DNA from: Mycobacterium szulgai
GTDB lineage: Bacteria; Actinomycetota; Actinomycetes; Mycobacteriales; Mycobacteriaceae
Assembly: GCF_002116635.1 (NCBI RefSeq)
Contig: NZ_LQPW01000031.1
Location: 1-64,000 of the forward strand
Direction of reading: 5' to 3'
DNA length: 64,000 bases
Every line of letters starts with the position of its first letter. The stretch's first letter is position 1. A program made the translations under genes and the position numbers. Positions 46,940 through 55,714 of the stretch are shown here, piece by piece. A model generated the notes under the pieces. The model searched no databases. It worked only from the letters and a program-made list of their open reading frames with translations, and had not been told where the DNA came from.

Positions 46940-48226
46940 ATGTCTGTCGTTGGCACGCCCAAGAGCCCCGAGCAGATCCAGCAGGACTGGGACACTAACC
47001 CGCGGTGGAAGGGCATCACTCGCACCTACACCCCTGCCGACGTCGTCGCCCTGCAGGGCAGCGTCGTCGAGGAGAGCACGCTGGCCCGTCGTGGCGCCGA
47101 GGTGCTGTGGAAGCAGCTGCACGAGCTCGAATTCGTCAACGCGCTGGGCGCCCTGACCGGCAACATGGCCGTCCAGCAGGTGCGTGCCGGCCTCAAGGCC
47201 ATCTACCTGTCCGGTTGGCAGGTCGCCGGTGACGCGAACCTGTCCGGCCACACCTACCCCGACCAGAGCCTGTACCCGGCCAACTCGGTGCCGCAGGTGG
47301 TCCGGCGGATCAACAACGCGTTGTTGCGTGCCGACCAGATCGCCAAGGTCGAGGGCGACACCTCCGTGGAGAACTGGCTTGCCCCGATCGTCGCCGACGG
47401 TGAGGCCGGCTTCGGCGGTGCGCTGAACGTCTACGAGCTGCAGAAGGCGATGATCGCCGCGGGTGTTGCGGGGTCGCACTGGGAGGACCAGCTCGCGTCG
47501 GAGAAGAAGTGCGGCCACCTCGGTGGCAAGGTGCTGATCCCGACCCAGCAGCACATCCGCACGCTGACCTCGGCACGCCTGGCGGCCGACGTCGCCGACG
47601 TCCCGACCGTCGTGATCGCGCGCACCGACGCCGAGGCAGCCACCCTGATCACCTCTGACGTCGACGAGCGCGACCAGCCGTTCATCACCGGTGAGCGGAC
47701 CAAGGAGGGCTTCTACCGGGTCAAGAACGGCCTCGAGCCCTGCATCGCCCGGGCCAAGGCCTACGCGCCCTACTCGGACCTGATCTGGATGGAGACCGGT
47801 ACGCCGGACCTCGAGCTGGCTGCCAAGTTCGCCGAGGGTGTCAAGGCCGAGTTCCCCGACCAGATGCTGGCCTACAACTGCTCGCCGTCGTTCAACTGGA
47901 AGAAGCACCTCGACGACGCCACCATCGCGAAGTTCCAAAAGGAGCTTGGCGCAATGGGATTCAAGTTCCAGTTCATCACGCTGGCTGGCTTCCACGCGCT
48001 CAACTACTCGATGTTCGATTTGGCCTACGGCTACGCCCGCAACCAGATGAGCGCCTACGTCGAGCTGCAGGAGCGCGAGTTCGACGCGGAGGAGCGCGGC
48101 TACACCGCGACTAAGCACCAGCGCGAGGTCGGTGCCGGTTACTTCGACCGGATCGCCACCACGGTTGACCCCACCTCGTCGACCACCGCGCTGGCCGGCT
48201 CCACCGAAGAGGGTCAGTTCCACTGA
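46940..48226 (+). CDS. icl: Isocitrate lyase
   Basis: 428 residues starting [20 protein letters not shown], identical in length to M. tuberculosis Icl1. The active-site loop is KKCGHLGGK (Cys near residue 191), the Mg2+ site includes [11 protein letters not shown] and [10 protein letters not shown], and the substrate segment is [14 protein letters not shown]. Cleaves isocitrate to succinate and glyoxylate, the first step of the glyoxylate shunt used on fatty acids, and also acts in the methylcitrate cycle. A ribosome site AAGGAG precedes it by about 9 bases. Confidence 0.98.
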   Translation: MSVVGTPKSPEQIQQDWDTNPRWKGITRTYTPADVVALQGSVVEESTLARRGAEVLWKQLHELEFVNALGALTGNMAVQQVRAGLKAIYLSGWQVAGDANLSGHTYPDQSLYPANSVPQVVRRINNALLRADQIAKVEGDTSVENWLAPIVADGEAGFGGALNVYELQKAMIAAGVAGSHWEDQLASEKKCGHLGGKVLIPTQQHIRTLTSARLAADVADVPTVVIARTDAEAATLITSDVDERDQPFITGERTKEGFYRVKNGLEPCIARAKAYAPYSDLIWMETGTPDLELAAKFAEGVKAEFPDQMLAYNCSPSFNWKKHLDDATIAKFQKELGAMGFKFQFITLAGFHALNYSMFDLAYGYARNQMSAYVELQEREFDAEERGYTATKHQREVGAGYFDRIATTVDPTSSTTALAGSTEEGQFH

Positions 48227-48236
48227 GCTGCGGTCA

Positions 48237-48298
48237 CGCCGAGCGTGCATCTACTGCGAATATTCGTCCGAATTTTCGCGCTGACTACACGCTCGGCG
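48237..48298. repeat. Nested palindrome downstream of icl
   Basis: 62-bp two-fold symmetric element. Outer 11-bp arms (48237-48247, 48288-48298: CGCCGAGCGTG / CACGCTCGGCG), then 8 unpaired bases on each side, then inner 11-bp arms with one mismatch (48256-48266, 48269-48279) around two central bases. It lies 10 bases after the icl stop. Confidence 0.8.
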
Positions 48299-48321
48299 CA
48301 CCGAGTAGAAGTTGACAGCGT

Positions 48322-48352
48322 AGGCCCCGCCCAGCCAACCTGGGCGGGGCCT
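48322..48352 (+). terminator. Probable terminator between icl and fadB2
   Basis: Perfect 13-bp G+C-rich stem (48322-48334 with 48340-48352) with loop CCAAC, 44 bases before fadB2. There is no T-tract; mycobacterial terminators often lack one. Confidence 0.7.
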
Positions 48353-48396
48353 ATTGCGGTGCAAGACAATACGACTCGCCAGAAAGAGAACGAACA

Positions 48397-49260
48397 GTGA
48401 GCGATGCAGCCATCCAGCGGGTAGGGGTCATCGGAGCCGGGCAGATGGGCTCGGGAATCGCCGAAGTCTCTGTGCGTGCCGGCGTCGAGGTGACGGTATT
48501 CGAGACCACCGAGGCGCTGATCACCGCGGGACGCAACCGGATAGTGAAGTCGCTCGAGCGCGGCGTCAGCGCGGGCAAAGTGACCGAACGCGAACGCGAC
48601 CGTGCGCTTAGCCAATTGACCTTCACCACCGACCTCAACGACTTGGCCGACCGGCAGCTGGTCATCGAAGCCATCGTTGAGGACGAGTCCGTCAAGGCCG
48701 AGATCTTCGCGAAGCTCGATCAGGTAGTCACCGACCCTGAAGCGGTGCTGGCGTCCAACACCTCCAGCATCCCGATCATGAAGATCGCCGCTGCCACCAA
48801 GAACCCGCAGCGGGTGCTGGGGCTGCACTTCTTCAACCCCGTCCCGGTGCTTCCGTTGGTCGAACTGGTCAGCACGCTGGTCACCGACCCGGCCGCTGCG
48901 GCTCGTACCGAGGAGTTTGCCAGCGCAGTGCTAGGCAAACAGGTCGTGCGTTGTTCGGACCGCTCGGGTTTCGTGGTGAACGCGCTGCTGGTGCCGTATT
49001 TGCTGTCGGCGATCCGGATGGTCGAGGCCGGCTTTGCCACCGTCGAAGACGTCGACAAGGCCGTCGTCGCCGGTCTGTCGCATCCGATGGGCCCGCTGCG
49101 GCTATCGGATCTCGTCGGTCTGGACACGCTCAAGCTGATCGCGGACAAGCTCTACGAAGAGTTCAAGGAACCGCACTTCGGACCGCCGCCACTGTTGTTG
49201 CGGATGGTCGAGGCCGGCCAGCTGGGCAAGAAGTCCGGCCGGGGTTTCTACCAGTACTGA
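48397..49260 (+). CDS. fadB2: 3-hydroxybutyryl-CoA dehydrogenase FadB2
   Basis: 287 residues from GTG 48397. NAD(H) motif IQRVGVIGAGQMGSGIAEV at residues 5-23, the middle VIEAIVEDESVKAEIFAKLD, and the catalytic His region LGLHFFNPVPVLPLVELV near residue 142 (His). The C-terminal helical domain contains GLSHPMGPLRLSDLVGLD. Oxidises 3-hydroxyacyl-CoA in beta-oxidation or reverses it with NADPH. It follows icl in the same direction, behind a stem-loop. Confidence 0.95.
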   Translation: MSDAAIQRVGVIGAGQMGSGIAEVSVRAGVEVTVFETTEALITAGRNRIVKSLERGVSAGKVTERERDRALSQLTFTTDLNDLADRQLVIEAIVEDESVKAEIFAKLDQVVTDPEAVLASNTSSIPIMKIAAATKNPQRVLGLHFFNPVPVLPLVELVSTLVTDPAAAARTEEFASAVLGKQVVRCSDRSGFVVNALLVPYLLSAIRMVEAGFATVEDVDKAVVAGLSHPMGPLRLSDLVGLDTLKLIADKLYEEFKEPHFGPPPLLLRMVEAGQLGKKSGRGFYQY

Positions 49261-49269
49261 GCCGGCTGG

Positions 49270-50133
49270 CTACTTTTCCAACGTGAACTGGTCAATGTCG
49301 GTGTAGCCCTCGCGGAACAGCTTGGCGCAGCCGGTCAGGTACTTCATGTAGCGGTTGTAAACCTTCTCCGACTGGATTGCGATCGCCTGTTCCCGGTTGG
49401 CTTCCAGCGCGTCCGCCCAGGTCTCCAGGGTCCGCGCGTAGTGCAGCTGCAGCGACTGGATCCGAGTCACCTTGAAACCTGCTGCTGTCGCGTGCTCTTC
49501 GACAGATGGGATGGTCGGCAGCCAACCGCCCGGGAAAATCTCAGCGAGGATGAACTGGCTGAAGTGAACGACCTCGTGGGTCAGTGGCAGCCCCTTGGCC
49601 CTGGCCTCTTTAAAGGTGGGGCGGGCGATGGTGTGCAGCAGCATGATGCCGTCGCTCGGCAACGCCTCGTAGGCCATCTTGAAGAAGCGCGGGTAACGCT
49701 GGCGGCCGAAGTGCTCGAACGCACCGATCGACACGATACGGTCGACGGGGTCGTGGAACTTCTCCCAGCCTTCCAGCAAGACCTGCCGGCTGCGGCTGGT
49801 CTCCATCTCGTCGAACATCTTCTGCACGTGGGCGGCCTGGTTCTCCGACAACGTCAAACCGATCACGTTCACGTCGTACTTCTCGATGGCACGCCGCATG
49901 GTGCCGCCCCAGCCACAACCGATGTCCAGCAGCGTCATTCCGGGCTCGAGCTTCAGCTTTCCTAGCGCCAAGTCGACCTTGGCCAGCTGTGCCTCCTCCA
50001 GCGTCATGTCGTCGCGCTCGAAGTAGGCGCAGCTGTAGGTCTGCGTCGGGTCTAGGAACAGCCGGAAGAAGTCGTCGGAGAGGTCATAATGAGCTTGCAC
50101 GTTCTCGAAATGCGGCTTGAGCTGCACGGCCAT
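49270..50133 (-). CDS. pcaA: Mycolic acid cyclopropane synthase PcaA
   Basis: 287 residues. SAM motif LLDIGCGWGGTMRRAIEKYD near residue 68, YDLSDDFFRLFLDPTQTYSCAYF near 16-38, EHFGRQRYPRFFKMAYEALP near 140 and SQFILAEIFPGGWLPTIPSV near 190. PcaA places the proximal cyclopropane of alpha-mycolates and is needed for cording. It is convergent with fadB2, leaving 9 bases between stops. The M. tuberculosis gene umaA, which I recall between fadB2 and pcaA, is absent here. Confidence 0.95.
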   Translation of the reverse strand: MAVQLKPHFENVQAHYDLSDDFFRLFLDPTQTYSCAYFERDDMTLEEAQLAKVDLALGKLKLEPGMTLLDIGCGWGGTMRRAIEKYDVNVIGLTLSENQAAHVQKMFDEMETSRSRQVLLEGWEKFHDPVDRIVSIGAFEHFGRQRYPRFFKMAYEALPSDGIMLLHTIARPTFKEARAKGLPLTHEVVHFSQFILAEIFPGGWLPTIPSVEEHATAAGFKVTRIQSLQLHYARTLETWADALEANREQAIAIQSEKVYNRYMKYLTGCAKLFREGYTDIDQFTLEK

Positions 50134-50443
50134 TACGATGTGAGCCTTTCTGTATCTCGGAGGCGTTCAGGCAGCTGATCCGATAAATGCCAAATACGCA
50201 ACCTGGGCTGCCCCCGAATGCATCCCATGCATGCTAGCCGTTGAAAACGGTTAAAGCCGCATTCCGCTTACGAATCAGCCCAACCTGCGAAGCCATGACG
50301 TTGGCAGCGGGGAGCTGATGGCCGGGCCGCGACCAACAGGGCACCGGCTTGGCACCGGGGTGGCCGAGCGAGCGCGCCGTGCCACTGGGGCCACGGCGAA
50401 AGTCCGTCCGGCGGCTGGTCAGGGCGCTGTTAGGAAATTGCGG
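50134..50443. other. Intergenic region upstream of pcaA
   Basis: No convincing gene. It contains the pcaA promoter region; CCGTT-GAA-AACGG (50238-50250) is a small palindrome that could be an operator. A 105-codon plus-strand frame at 50318 has no recognisable features. Confidence 0.45.
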
Positions 50444-50563
50444 TCAGGCTTTGGCCAGCCGCGGCAGCGCCCAGACGACCAACAGCGCGAGGCGCGGCAT
50501 CGCTGCCGACGCCACGGCAACGGCGACCAGTACGCAGCAGCCGGCCATCATGGCCAAGGTCAC
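50444..50563 (-). CDS. Possible small membrane peptide
   Basis: 39 codons from GTG 50563 (VTLAMMAGCCVLVAVAVASA) with a long hydrophobic stretch and a basic end (LPRLAKA). It starts 22 bases after the TetR gene's stop on the same strand. It may be a genuine small protein or a remnant of a larger membrane gene. Only the hydrophobic pattern supports it. Confidence 0.35.
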   Translation of the reverse strand: MTLAMMAGCCVLVAVAVASAAMPRLALLVVWALPRLAKA

Positions 50564-50584
50564 AGCACCGGCGCGCTGTCCCGG

Positions 50585-51328
50585 TCAGGACTGCAGGGTA
50601 AGGCCCTGGTCCGGGCTGGCAGGGTCGCGTCGTGACACGATCGGCGACGGGTGTGGCCGCGCGCGGAACTCGTCCAGCGATCCGCCGACCTCGACGATCC
50701 CGCACAGCGCGTTCCAGCTGAGCATGGTCAGGTAGTCGATGAGCTCATCGCGGCTCATCCGCGGATCCGACATCCACGAGTGGGTGGCCAATTGCACGCC
50801 ACCGACGATCAGGTAGGCCCACGGCTCGACTCCGCCGGTGTCCATGCCGATTTGCTGCATACGCCGGCGCAGCAACACCGCGATCATGCGGGCGATGATT
50901 CGCTCGGAGTCGGCGATGACCTTGCTCTTGCTGGCCGAGCTGTTGGCCATCACGAATCGGTACGGCTCGGGTTCGTCGGCCACGGTGTCGACGTAGACCC
51001 GGATGATCTCGCGGGTCAGATCGAAACCGTCCAGGTTCGACGTCAATGCAGCCGCCATATTGGGGATCAGGGTCGTCTGGGTGAACCGCATCATCACTGC
51101 GGTCGTGAGGTCGTTCTTATCGACGAAGTAGCGGTACAGCACCGTCTTGGAGACCCCGATCTCCGCGGCGATCTCGTCCATGCTCAGATACCGGCCGTGT
51201 CGGCGAATGGCCACGATCGTGCCATCCACCAACTCATTGCGGCGCTCTACCTTGTGCTGATGCCAGCGCCTCTTCCGGCCATCCGTTTTCACTGTCACGG
51301 CTGAGATATGCTCCGCCACTCTCGCCAA
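50585..51328 (-). CDS. TetR family regulator (Rv0472c-type)
   Basis: 247 residues from ATG 51328, possibly shorter. HTH near residues 33-75 (AIRRHGRYLSMDEIAAEIGVSKTVLYRYFVDKNDL, read as YLSMDEIAAEIGVSKTVLY), then a helical ligand domain with RMSRDELIDYLTMLSWNALCG near the end. No target is evident. It is divergent from the DUF445 gene with about 100 bases between starts. Confidence 0.88.
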   Translation of the reverse strand: MARVAEHISAVTVKTDGRKRRWHQHKVERRNELVDGTIVAIRRHGRYLSMDEIAAEIGVSKTVLYRYFVDKNDLTTAVMMRFTQTTLIPNMAAALTSNLDGFDLTREIIRVYVDTVADEPEPYRFVMANSSASKSKVIADSERIIARMIAVLLRRRMQQIGMDTGGVEPWAYLIVGGVQLATHSWMSDPRMSRDELIDYLTMLSWNALCGIVEVGGSLDEFRARPHPSPIVSRRDPASPDQGLTLQS

Positions 51329-51430
51329 TTTCCCTCGATTGGACGCCTTGCATACTACGGCTTACGGCTCCGCGTTTGGCGGATGCGCCGCCCTGGGTGA
51401 GCTTTTGACCAGTGTGGGTAACACTAATCG

Positions 51431-52813
51431 GTGATCGCGATGGCGGATGATGGTGTGGTGGCACATAGGGCTTTTCCAACAGGGGGGCCGACGGGAGGCG
51501 CGCCGCGTACGCCGGGTCCGCAAGCCCGCACCTCGCTCGCGGAATCGTTCGCCGGAGCCGACCCTCAGGCAGACGCCGAGCGGCGGACGGCGCTGCGCCG
51601 GATGAAAGTGGTGGCGCTGGGGTTTCTGGTCGGCGCCACGGTCGTCTTTTTGGTTTGCCGGTGGGTGCAGGCGCACGGTGCCGCGCCGATGTGGGTCGGT
51701 TACGTCGGGGCTGCCGCGGAAGCCGGCATGGTGGGTGCTCTGGCGGACTGGTTCGCCGTGACCGCACTGTTTAAGCATCCGCTGGGCATTCCGATCCCGC
51801 ACACCGCGATCATCAAGCGGAAGAAGGATCAGCTCGGCGAGGGCCTTGGCACCTTCGTGCGGGAGAACTTCCTGTCGGCGGCGGTCGTAGAGACCAAGCT
51901 GCTGGACGCCCAGGTGCCCGGCCGGCTGGGGAAGTGGCTGTCTGAGCCGGCACATGCCGAGCGGGTGGCATCCGAGGCGGCGACGGTGCTCAGAGTGCTG
52001 GTGGAGTTGCTGCGCGACGAGGACGTCCAGCAGGTGATCGACAAGATGATCGTGCGCCGCATCGCCGAACCGCAATGGGGCCCACCGGTGGGCCGGGTCC
52101 TGCAGACTCTGCTGGCCGAGAACCGGCAGGAGGCGTTGCTGCAATTGCTGGCCGACCGGGCGTTCCAGTGGTCGCTGAACGCCGGCGTGGTCATCCAGCG
52201 GGTAGTCGAGCGCGATTCGCCGACCTGGTCCCCGCGGTTCGTCGACCACCTCGTGGGCGACCGGATTCACCGCGAGTTGATGGACTTCACCGACAAGGTG
52301 CGCCGCAACCCCGACCACGAGCTGCGCCGTTCGGCGACCCGCTTCCTGTTCGAATTCGCCGATGATCTGCAGAACGACCCGGACACCATTACCCGCGCCG
52401 ACGCTGTCAAAGAGCAGCTGATGGCCCGCGATGAGATCGCCAACGCCGCGGCGACGGCTTGGAAGACCCTCAAGCGGCTGGTCCTCGAGGGTGTCGACGA
52501 TCCTTCCAGTGCGCTGCGTACCCGCATTGCCGACGCCGTGATCCAAATCGGCGAATCGCTGCGCGACGACGCCGAACTGCGGGACAAGGTTGACAATTGG
52601 ATGGTGCGGGCCGCGCAGCATCTGGTCTCGCAATACGGGGTGGAGATCACCGCGATCATCACCGAAACGATCGAACGCTGGGATGCCCAGGAAGCCAGCC
52701 GGCGTATCGAACTTCACGTCGGTCGCGACTTGCAGTTCATTCGGATCAACGGAACCGTGGTAGGAGCGCTGGCCGGGCTGACCATCTACGCCGTCGCGCA
52801 GTTCCTGTTCTGA
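51431..52813 (+). CDS. DUF445 membrane protein (Rv0473-type)
   Basis: 460 residues from GTG 51431 (an ATG at 51440 is as likely). One membrane helix near residues 62-82 (VVALGFLVGATVVFLVCRWV), a conserved GYVGAAAEAGMVGALADWFAVTALFKHPLGIPIPHTAIIKRKKDQLG DUF445 block after it (positions about 93-140), a long charged helical region, and a final C-terminal helix (VVGALAGLTIYAVAQFLF). The function of DUF445 proteins is not established. Confidence 0.85.
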   Translation: MIAMADDGVVAHRAFPTGGPTGGAPRTPGPQARTSLAESFAGADPQADAERRTALRRMKVVALGFLVGATVVFLVCRWVQAHGAAPMWVGYVGAAAEAGMVGALADWFAVTALFKHPLGIPIPHTAIIKRKKDQLGEGLGTFVRENFLSAAVVETKLLDAQVPGRLGKWLSEPAHAERVASEAATVLRVLVELLRDEDVQQVIDKMIVRRIAEPQWGPPVGRVLQTLLAENRQEALLQLLADRAFQWSLNAGVVIQRVVERDSPTWSPRFVDHLVGDRIHRELMDFTDKVRRNPDHELRRSATRFLFEFADDLQNDPDTITRADAVKEQLMARDEIANAAATAWKTLKRLVLEGVDDPSSALRTRIADAVIQIGESLRDDAELRDKVDNWMVRAAQHLVSQYGVEITAIITETIERWDAQEASRRIELHVGRDLQFIRINGTVVGALAGLTIYAVAQFLF

Positions 52814-52830
52814 GAGGGTGCTAACAAAGC

Positions 52831-52846
52831 GCTTGCAAAAGCAAGC
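52831..52846. promoter_or_regulatory. Palindrome upstream of the XRE regulator gene
   Basis: GCTTGC-AAAA-GCAAGC (52831-52846), 64 bases before the XRE start; a second related TGCTAACAAAGC precedes it. Probably an operator of the downstream regulator. Confidence 0.4.
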
Positions 52847-52909
52847 ACCTGTACGTACCCTGGGGCCGTAATCGACGAAGCTGGTACTAGCTGATACGAG
52901 GAGCAACCG

Positions 52910-53332
52910 ATGTCGCCGGAGGAGAACTTGGGCACGAAAGTGTCCACTAAAGCCTCCGACATCGGCAGCTTCATCCGAACCCAGCGCGAGACGGCCCAGG
53001 TTTCGATGCGGCAGCTCGCCGAGCGGTCGGGAGTCAGCAACCCATATCTGAGCCAGGTCGAGCGTGGACTGCGCAAGCCGTCCGCCGATGTTCTGGCTCA
53101 GATTGCCAAGGCGCTGCGGGTTTCCGCCGAGGTTCTCTACGTTCGAGCCGGGATTCTCGAACCCAGAGAAACCAGTCAGGTGCGTGACGCCATCATCACC
53201 GACACGGCGATAACCGAGCGTCAGAAGCAGATTCTGCTGGACATCTACGCGTCGTTCACCCAGCAGAACGAAGCGGCCCGCGACGAGTGTTTGAGCGATC
53301 CGTCACCAGACGGGTGCGCCGGCGACGTCTAG
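52910..53332 (+). CDS. XRE family regulator (Rv0474-type)
   Basis: 140 residues. HTH near residues 22-77: FIRTQRETAQVSMRQLAERS, then SNPYLSQVERGLRKPSADVL. The C-terminal part has LDIYASFTQQNEAARDECL and ends CAGDV, with two Cys about ten residues apart that could sense metal or redox; M. tuberculosis Rv0474 has been reported as copper-responsive. It lies upstream of hbhA in the same direction, but 285 bases and probably its own transcription unit intervene. Confidence 0.9.
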   Translation: MSPEENLGTKVSTKASDIGSFIRTQRETAQVSMRQLAERSGVSNPYLSQVERGLRKPSADVLAQIAKALRVSAEVLYVRAGILEPRETSQVRDAIITDTAITERQKQILLDIYASFTQQNEAARDECLSDPSPDGCAGDV

Positions 53333-53617
53333 ACCGCCGACAGTCGGTTTACCCGACAGAGGGGATGAGTTAGTGGCTGCAGATACGAGGGCAAACCGCC
53401 CGGCGTCTTAGGCGCCTTCCGATAAGAAGCGCTCATCAGAGAACTCGACAACAACCGACCCGACCAATCAGGAGGTTTTCCAGCAAGCCGCGTGCCACGT
53501 CAATCCGCGGGTCTTGATTCTCCCCCAGAGGAGGCGCCGCTTGCCACAACTCCGCAGACTTAATCGCAATTACGCCCAATAACGCCGATAACGAAACAAT
53601 CCATGAAAGGAAACACC

Positions 53618-54214
53618 ATGGCCGAAAACACGAACATCGACGACCTGAAGGCTCCGTTGCTCGCCGCGCTTGGCGCCGCCGACTTGGCCCTGGCCACCGT
53701 CAACGACCTGATCGCCAACCTGCGTGAGCGTGCCGAGGAGACCCGCACGGACACCCGCAGCCGGGTCGAGGAGAGCCGTGCTCGCCTGACCAAGCTGCAG
53801 GAAGAGCTGCCCGAGCAGGTCGCCGAACTGCGTGAGCGCTTCACCACCGACGAGCTGCGCAAGGCCGCTGAGGGTTACCTGGAGGCCGCCACCAGCCGCT
53901 ACAACGAGCTGGTCGAGCGCGGCGAGGCCGCTCTGGAGCGGCTGCGCAGCCAGTCGGCCTTCGAGGACGCCTCGGCGCGCGCCGAGGGCTATGTCGACCA
54001 GGCTGTGGAGCTGACCCAGGAAGCGCTGGGCACCGTCGCCACCCAGACGCGGGCCGTGGGTGAGCGTGCCGCCAAGCTGGTTGGTATCGAGCTGCCGAAG
54101 AAGGCGGAAGCCAAGAAGGCCCCGGCCAAGAAGGCTGCTCCGGCCAAGAAGGCCGCTCCGGCCAAGAAGGCTCCGGCCAAGAAGGCTCCGGCCAAGAAGG
54201 TCACCCAGAAGTAG
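53618..54214 (+). CDS. hbhA: Heparin-binding haemagglutinin HbhA
   Basis: 198 residues from ATG 53618 ([20 protein letters not shown]). The long amphipathic coiled coil occupies residues about 30-115 and the C-terminus is a Lys/Ala/Pro repeat region ([13 protein letters not shown] units), which binds sulfated glycans on host cells and is methylated in M. tuberculosis. HbhA is surface-associated and also linked to lipid inclusions. Strong ribosome site GAAAGGA before the ATG. Confidence 0.97.
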   Translation: MAENTNIDDLKAPLLAALGAADLALATVNDLIANLRERAEETRTDTRSRVEESRARLTKLQEELPEQVAELRERFTTDELRKAAEGYLEAATSRYNELVERGEAALERLRSQSAFEDASARAEGYVDQAVELTQEALGTVATQTRAVGERAAKLVGIELPKKAEAKKAPAKKAAPAKKAAPAKKAPAKKAPAKKVTQK

Positions 54215-54244
54215 TTCTGGCTGACCCTTTAACCGGAAACAACA

Positions 54245-54287
54245 TCGACTCCGAGTCGCCTGTGGGCGACTCGGAGTCGACGTTTTT
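54245..54287 (+). terminator. Terminator of hbhA
   Basis: Perfect 16-bp stem (54245-54260 with 54265-54280), loop TGTG, and TTTTT at 54283-54287, 31 bases after the hbhA stop. Classical intrinsic terminator. Confidence 0.92.
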
Positions 54288-54312
54288 GGCGCAACCCGCA
54301 TAGTCTTATTGC

Positions 54313-54600
54313 GTGAGCCACCTCGTAGGTACCGTCATGTTCGTCTTGCAGGTCGCCGTCCTGGTGATGACGGTGTATGCGTTTGTGCATGCAGCGCTGC
54401 AGCGACCGGACGCCTATACCGCCGCCGAAAAACTGACCAAGCCGGTCTGGCTGGTGATCCTCGGCGCGGCGGTCGCACTGACCTCCATCCTCGGCTTCGT
54501 GTTCGGTGTGCTGGGGATCGCGATAGCCGCCTGCGCGGCCGGTGTCTACCTGGTTGACGTGCGTCCCAAGCTTCTCGATATTCAGGGCAAGTCGCGCTAG
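54313..54600 (+). CDS. DUF2516 small membrane protein (Rv0476-type)
   Basis: 95 residues from GTG 54313. Three hydrophobic helices (residues 6-28, 44-62, 65-83) separated by a short charged loop, ending [12 protein letters not shown]. Function unknown. It is followed after 3 bases by the secreted DUF2599 gene. Confidence 0.85.
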   Translation: MSHLVGTVMFVLQVAVLVMTVYAFVHAALQRPDAYTAAEKLTKPVWLVILGAAVALTSILGFVFGVLGIAIAACAAGVYLVDVRPKLLDIQGKSR

Positions 54601-54603
54601 AGG

Positions 54604-55029
54604 ATGAAGTCAGTAATTGCCGCATCGGCGACGGCGCTGGTTGCCGTGCTCGGTGCCGCGCCGGTCGCCGCTGATTCCGGGGCCGGTGCGCCGGGACCGC
54701 AGCCGTCGCCGCCCTATGTCGACCACACCCAATGGGCGGCATACGGGCGTGGCAACAGCTTGCGGGTCTATCCGACCCCCGCGGGACGGCTGGCTTCCCG
54801 GCAAACCGGCACGACGGGCGCTGAAGAAGCCTGGGCCGAGGTGCTCGCCCTGTCACCCGAGGCCGATACGCCCGGCATGCGTGCGCAGTTCGACTGTCAC
54901 TGGCAGCTGGCCGAAATCGGCGCGCCCGGCAAGACCAGCTGGAACCTCGAGCCGTGGCGGCCGGTGGTCGACGACGCCGAGATGGTGGCATCCGGTTGCA
55001 ATCCGGGCGGCCTGGAAGAACCATTTTAG
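54604..55029 (+). CDS. Secreted DUF2599 protein (Rv0477-type)
   Basis: 141 residues. Signal peptide [24 protein letters not shown] (cleavage near residue 24), then [23 protein letters not shown] and [25 protein letters not shown] with one Cys, and a second Cys near the end (SGCNPGG) that may form a disulfide. Exported, function unknown. The TAG stop shares its last base with the GTG of deoC. Confidence 0.85.
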   Translation: MKSVIAASATALVAVLGAAPVAADSGAGAPGPQPSPPYVDHTQWAAYGRGNSLRVYPTPAGRLASRQTGTTGAEEAWAEVLALSPEADTPGMRAQFDCHWQLAEIGAPGKTSWNLEPWRPVVDDAEMVASGCNPGGLEEPF

Positions 55030-55709
55030 TGCCGGGCCGGCCCACTCGGGAGCAGTTGGCGGCACTGGTCGACCACACCCTGCTCAAGCCGGAAGCGACC
55101 CATGAAGACGTCGTCTCACTGGTTGTCGAAGCCGCCGAACTCGGCGTCTACGCAGTTTGCGTGTCGCCGCCGCTGGTGCCCGTCGCGGTGCAGGCCGGTC
55201 GGATGCGCGTCGCGGCGGTCGCCGGATTCCCGTCGGGTAAGCACATCTCCGCCGTCAAGGCGCTAGAGGCTGCTGAAGTGGTCGCAGCCGGGGCCGGCGA
55301 GGTCGACATGGTCATCGACGTCGGCGCCGCGTTGGCGGGCGACTTCGACGCCGTCCGGTCCGACATCGCGGCGGTCCGCGCCGCCGCGGCCGAAAGCGTG
55401 CTCAAGGTGATCGTGGAGTCGGCGGTGCTGCTCACCCACGGGGATGCAGGCACGCTGGCAGACACGTGTCGCGCCGCTGAGGACGCCGGTGCGGACTTCG
55501 TCAAGACCTCCACGGGCTTTCATCCCGCGGGCGGGGCGACGGTGCAGGCCGTCGAATTGATGGCGAAGACGGTCGGCGGACGGCTCGGAATCAAGGCCAG
55601 CGGTGGCATCCGGACCGCGGCTGATGCCGTCGCGATGCTGGATGCCGGGGCAACCAGGCTGGGCTTATCGGGTACCCGAGCCGTGCTGGACGGCCTCGAG
55701 CCGGCCTGA
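55029..55709 (+). CDS. deoC: Deoxyribose-phosphate aldolase DeoC
   Basis: 226 residues from GTG 55029, overlapping the preceding stop by one base. Catalytic Lys that forms the Schiff base lies in [12 protein letters not shown] near residue 180; a second Lys lies in [10 protein letters not shown] near 130, and [14 protein letters not shown] holds a third conserved Lys. The N-terminal [16 protein letters not shown] is diagnostic. Splits 2-deoxyribose-5-phosphate to glyceraldehyde-3-phosphate and acetaldehyde. The longer in-frame start (54954) is not needed. Confidence 0.96.
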   Translation: MPGRPTREQLAALVDHTLLKPEATHEDVVSLVVEAAELGVYAVCVSPPLVPVAVQAGRMRVAAVAGFPSGKHISAVKALEAAEVVAAGAGEVDMVIDVGAALAGDFDAVRSDIAAVRAAAAESVLKVIVESAVLLTHGDAGTLADTCRAAEDAGADFVKTSTGFHPAGGATVQAVELMAKTVGGRLGIKASGGIRTAADAVAMLDAGATRLGLSGTRAVLDGLEPA

Positions 55710-55714
55710 GCGGC

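Noticed and set aside
50318..50635. 105-codon plus-strand frame upstream of TetR
   Set aside because: Runs antisense into the TetR gene, no family features and biased composition.
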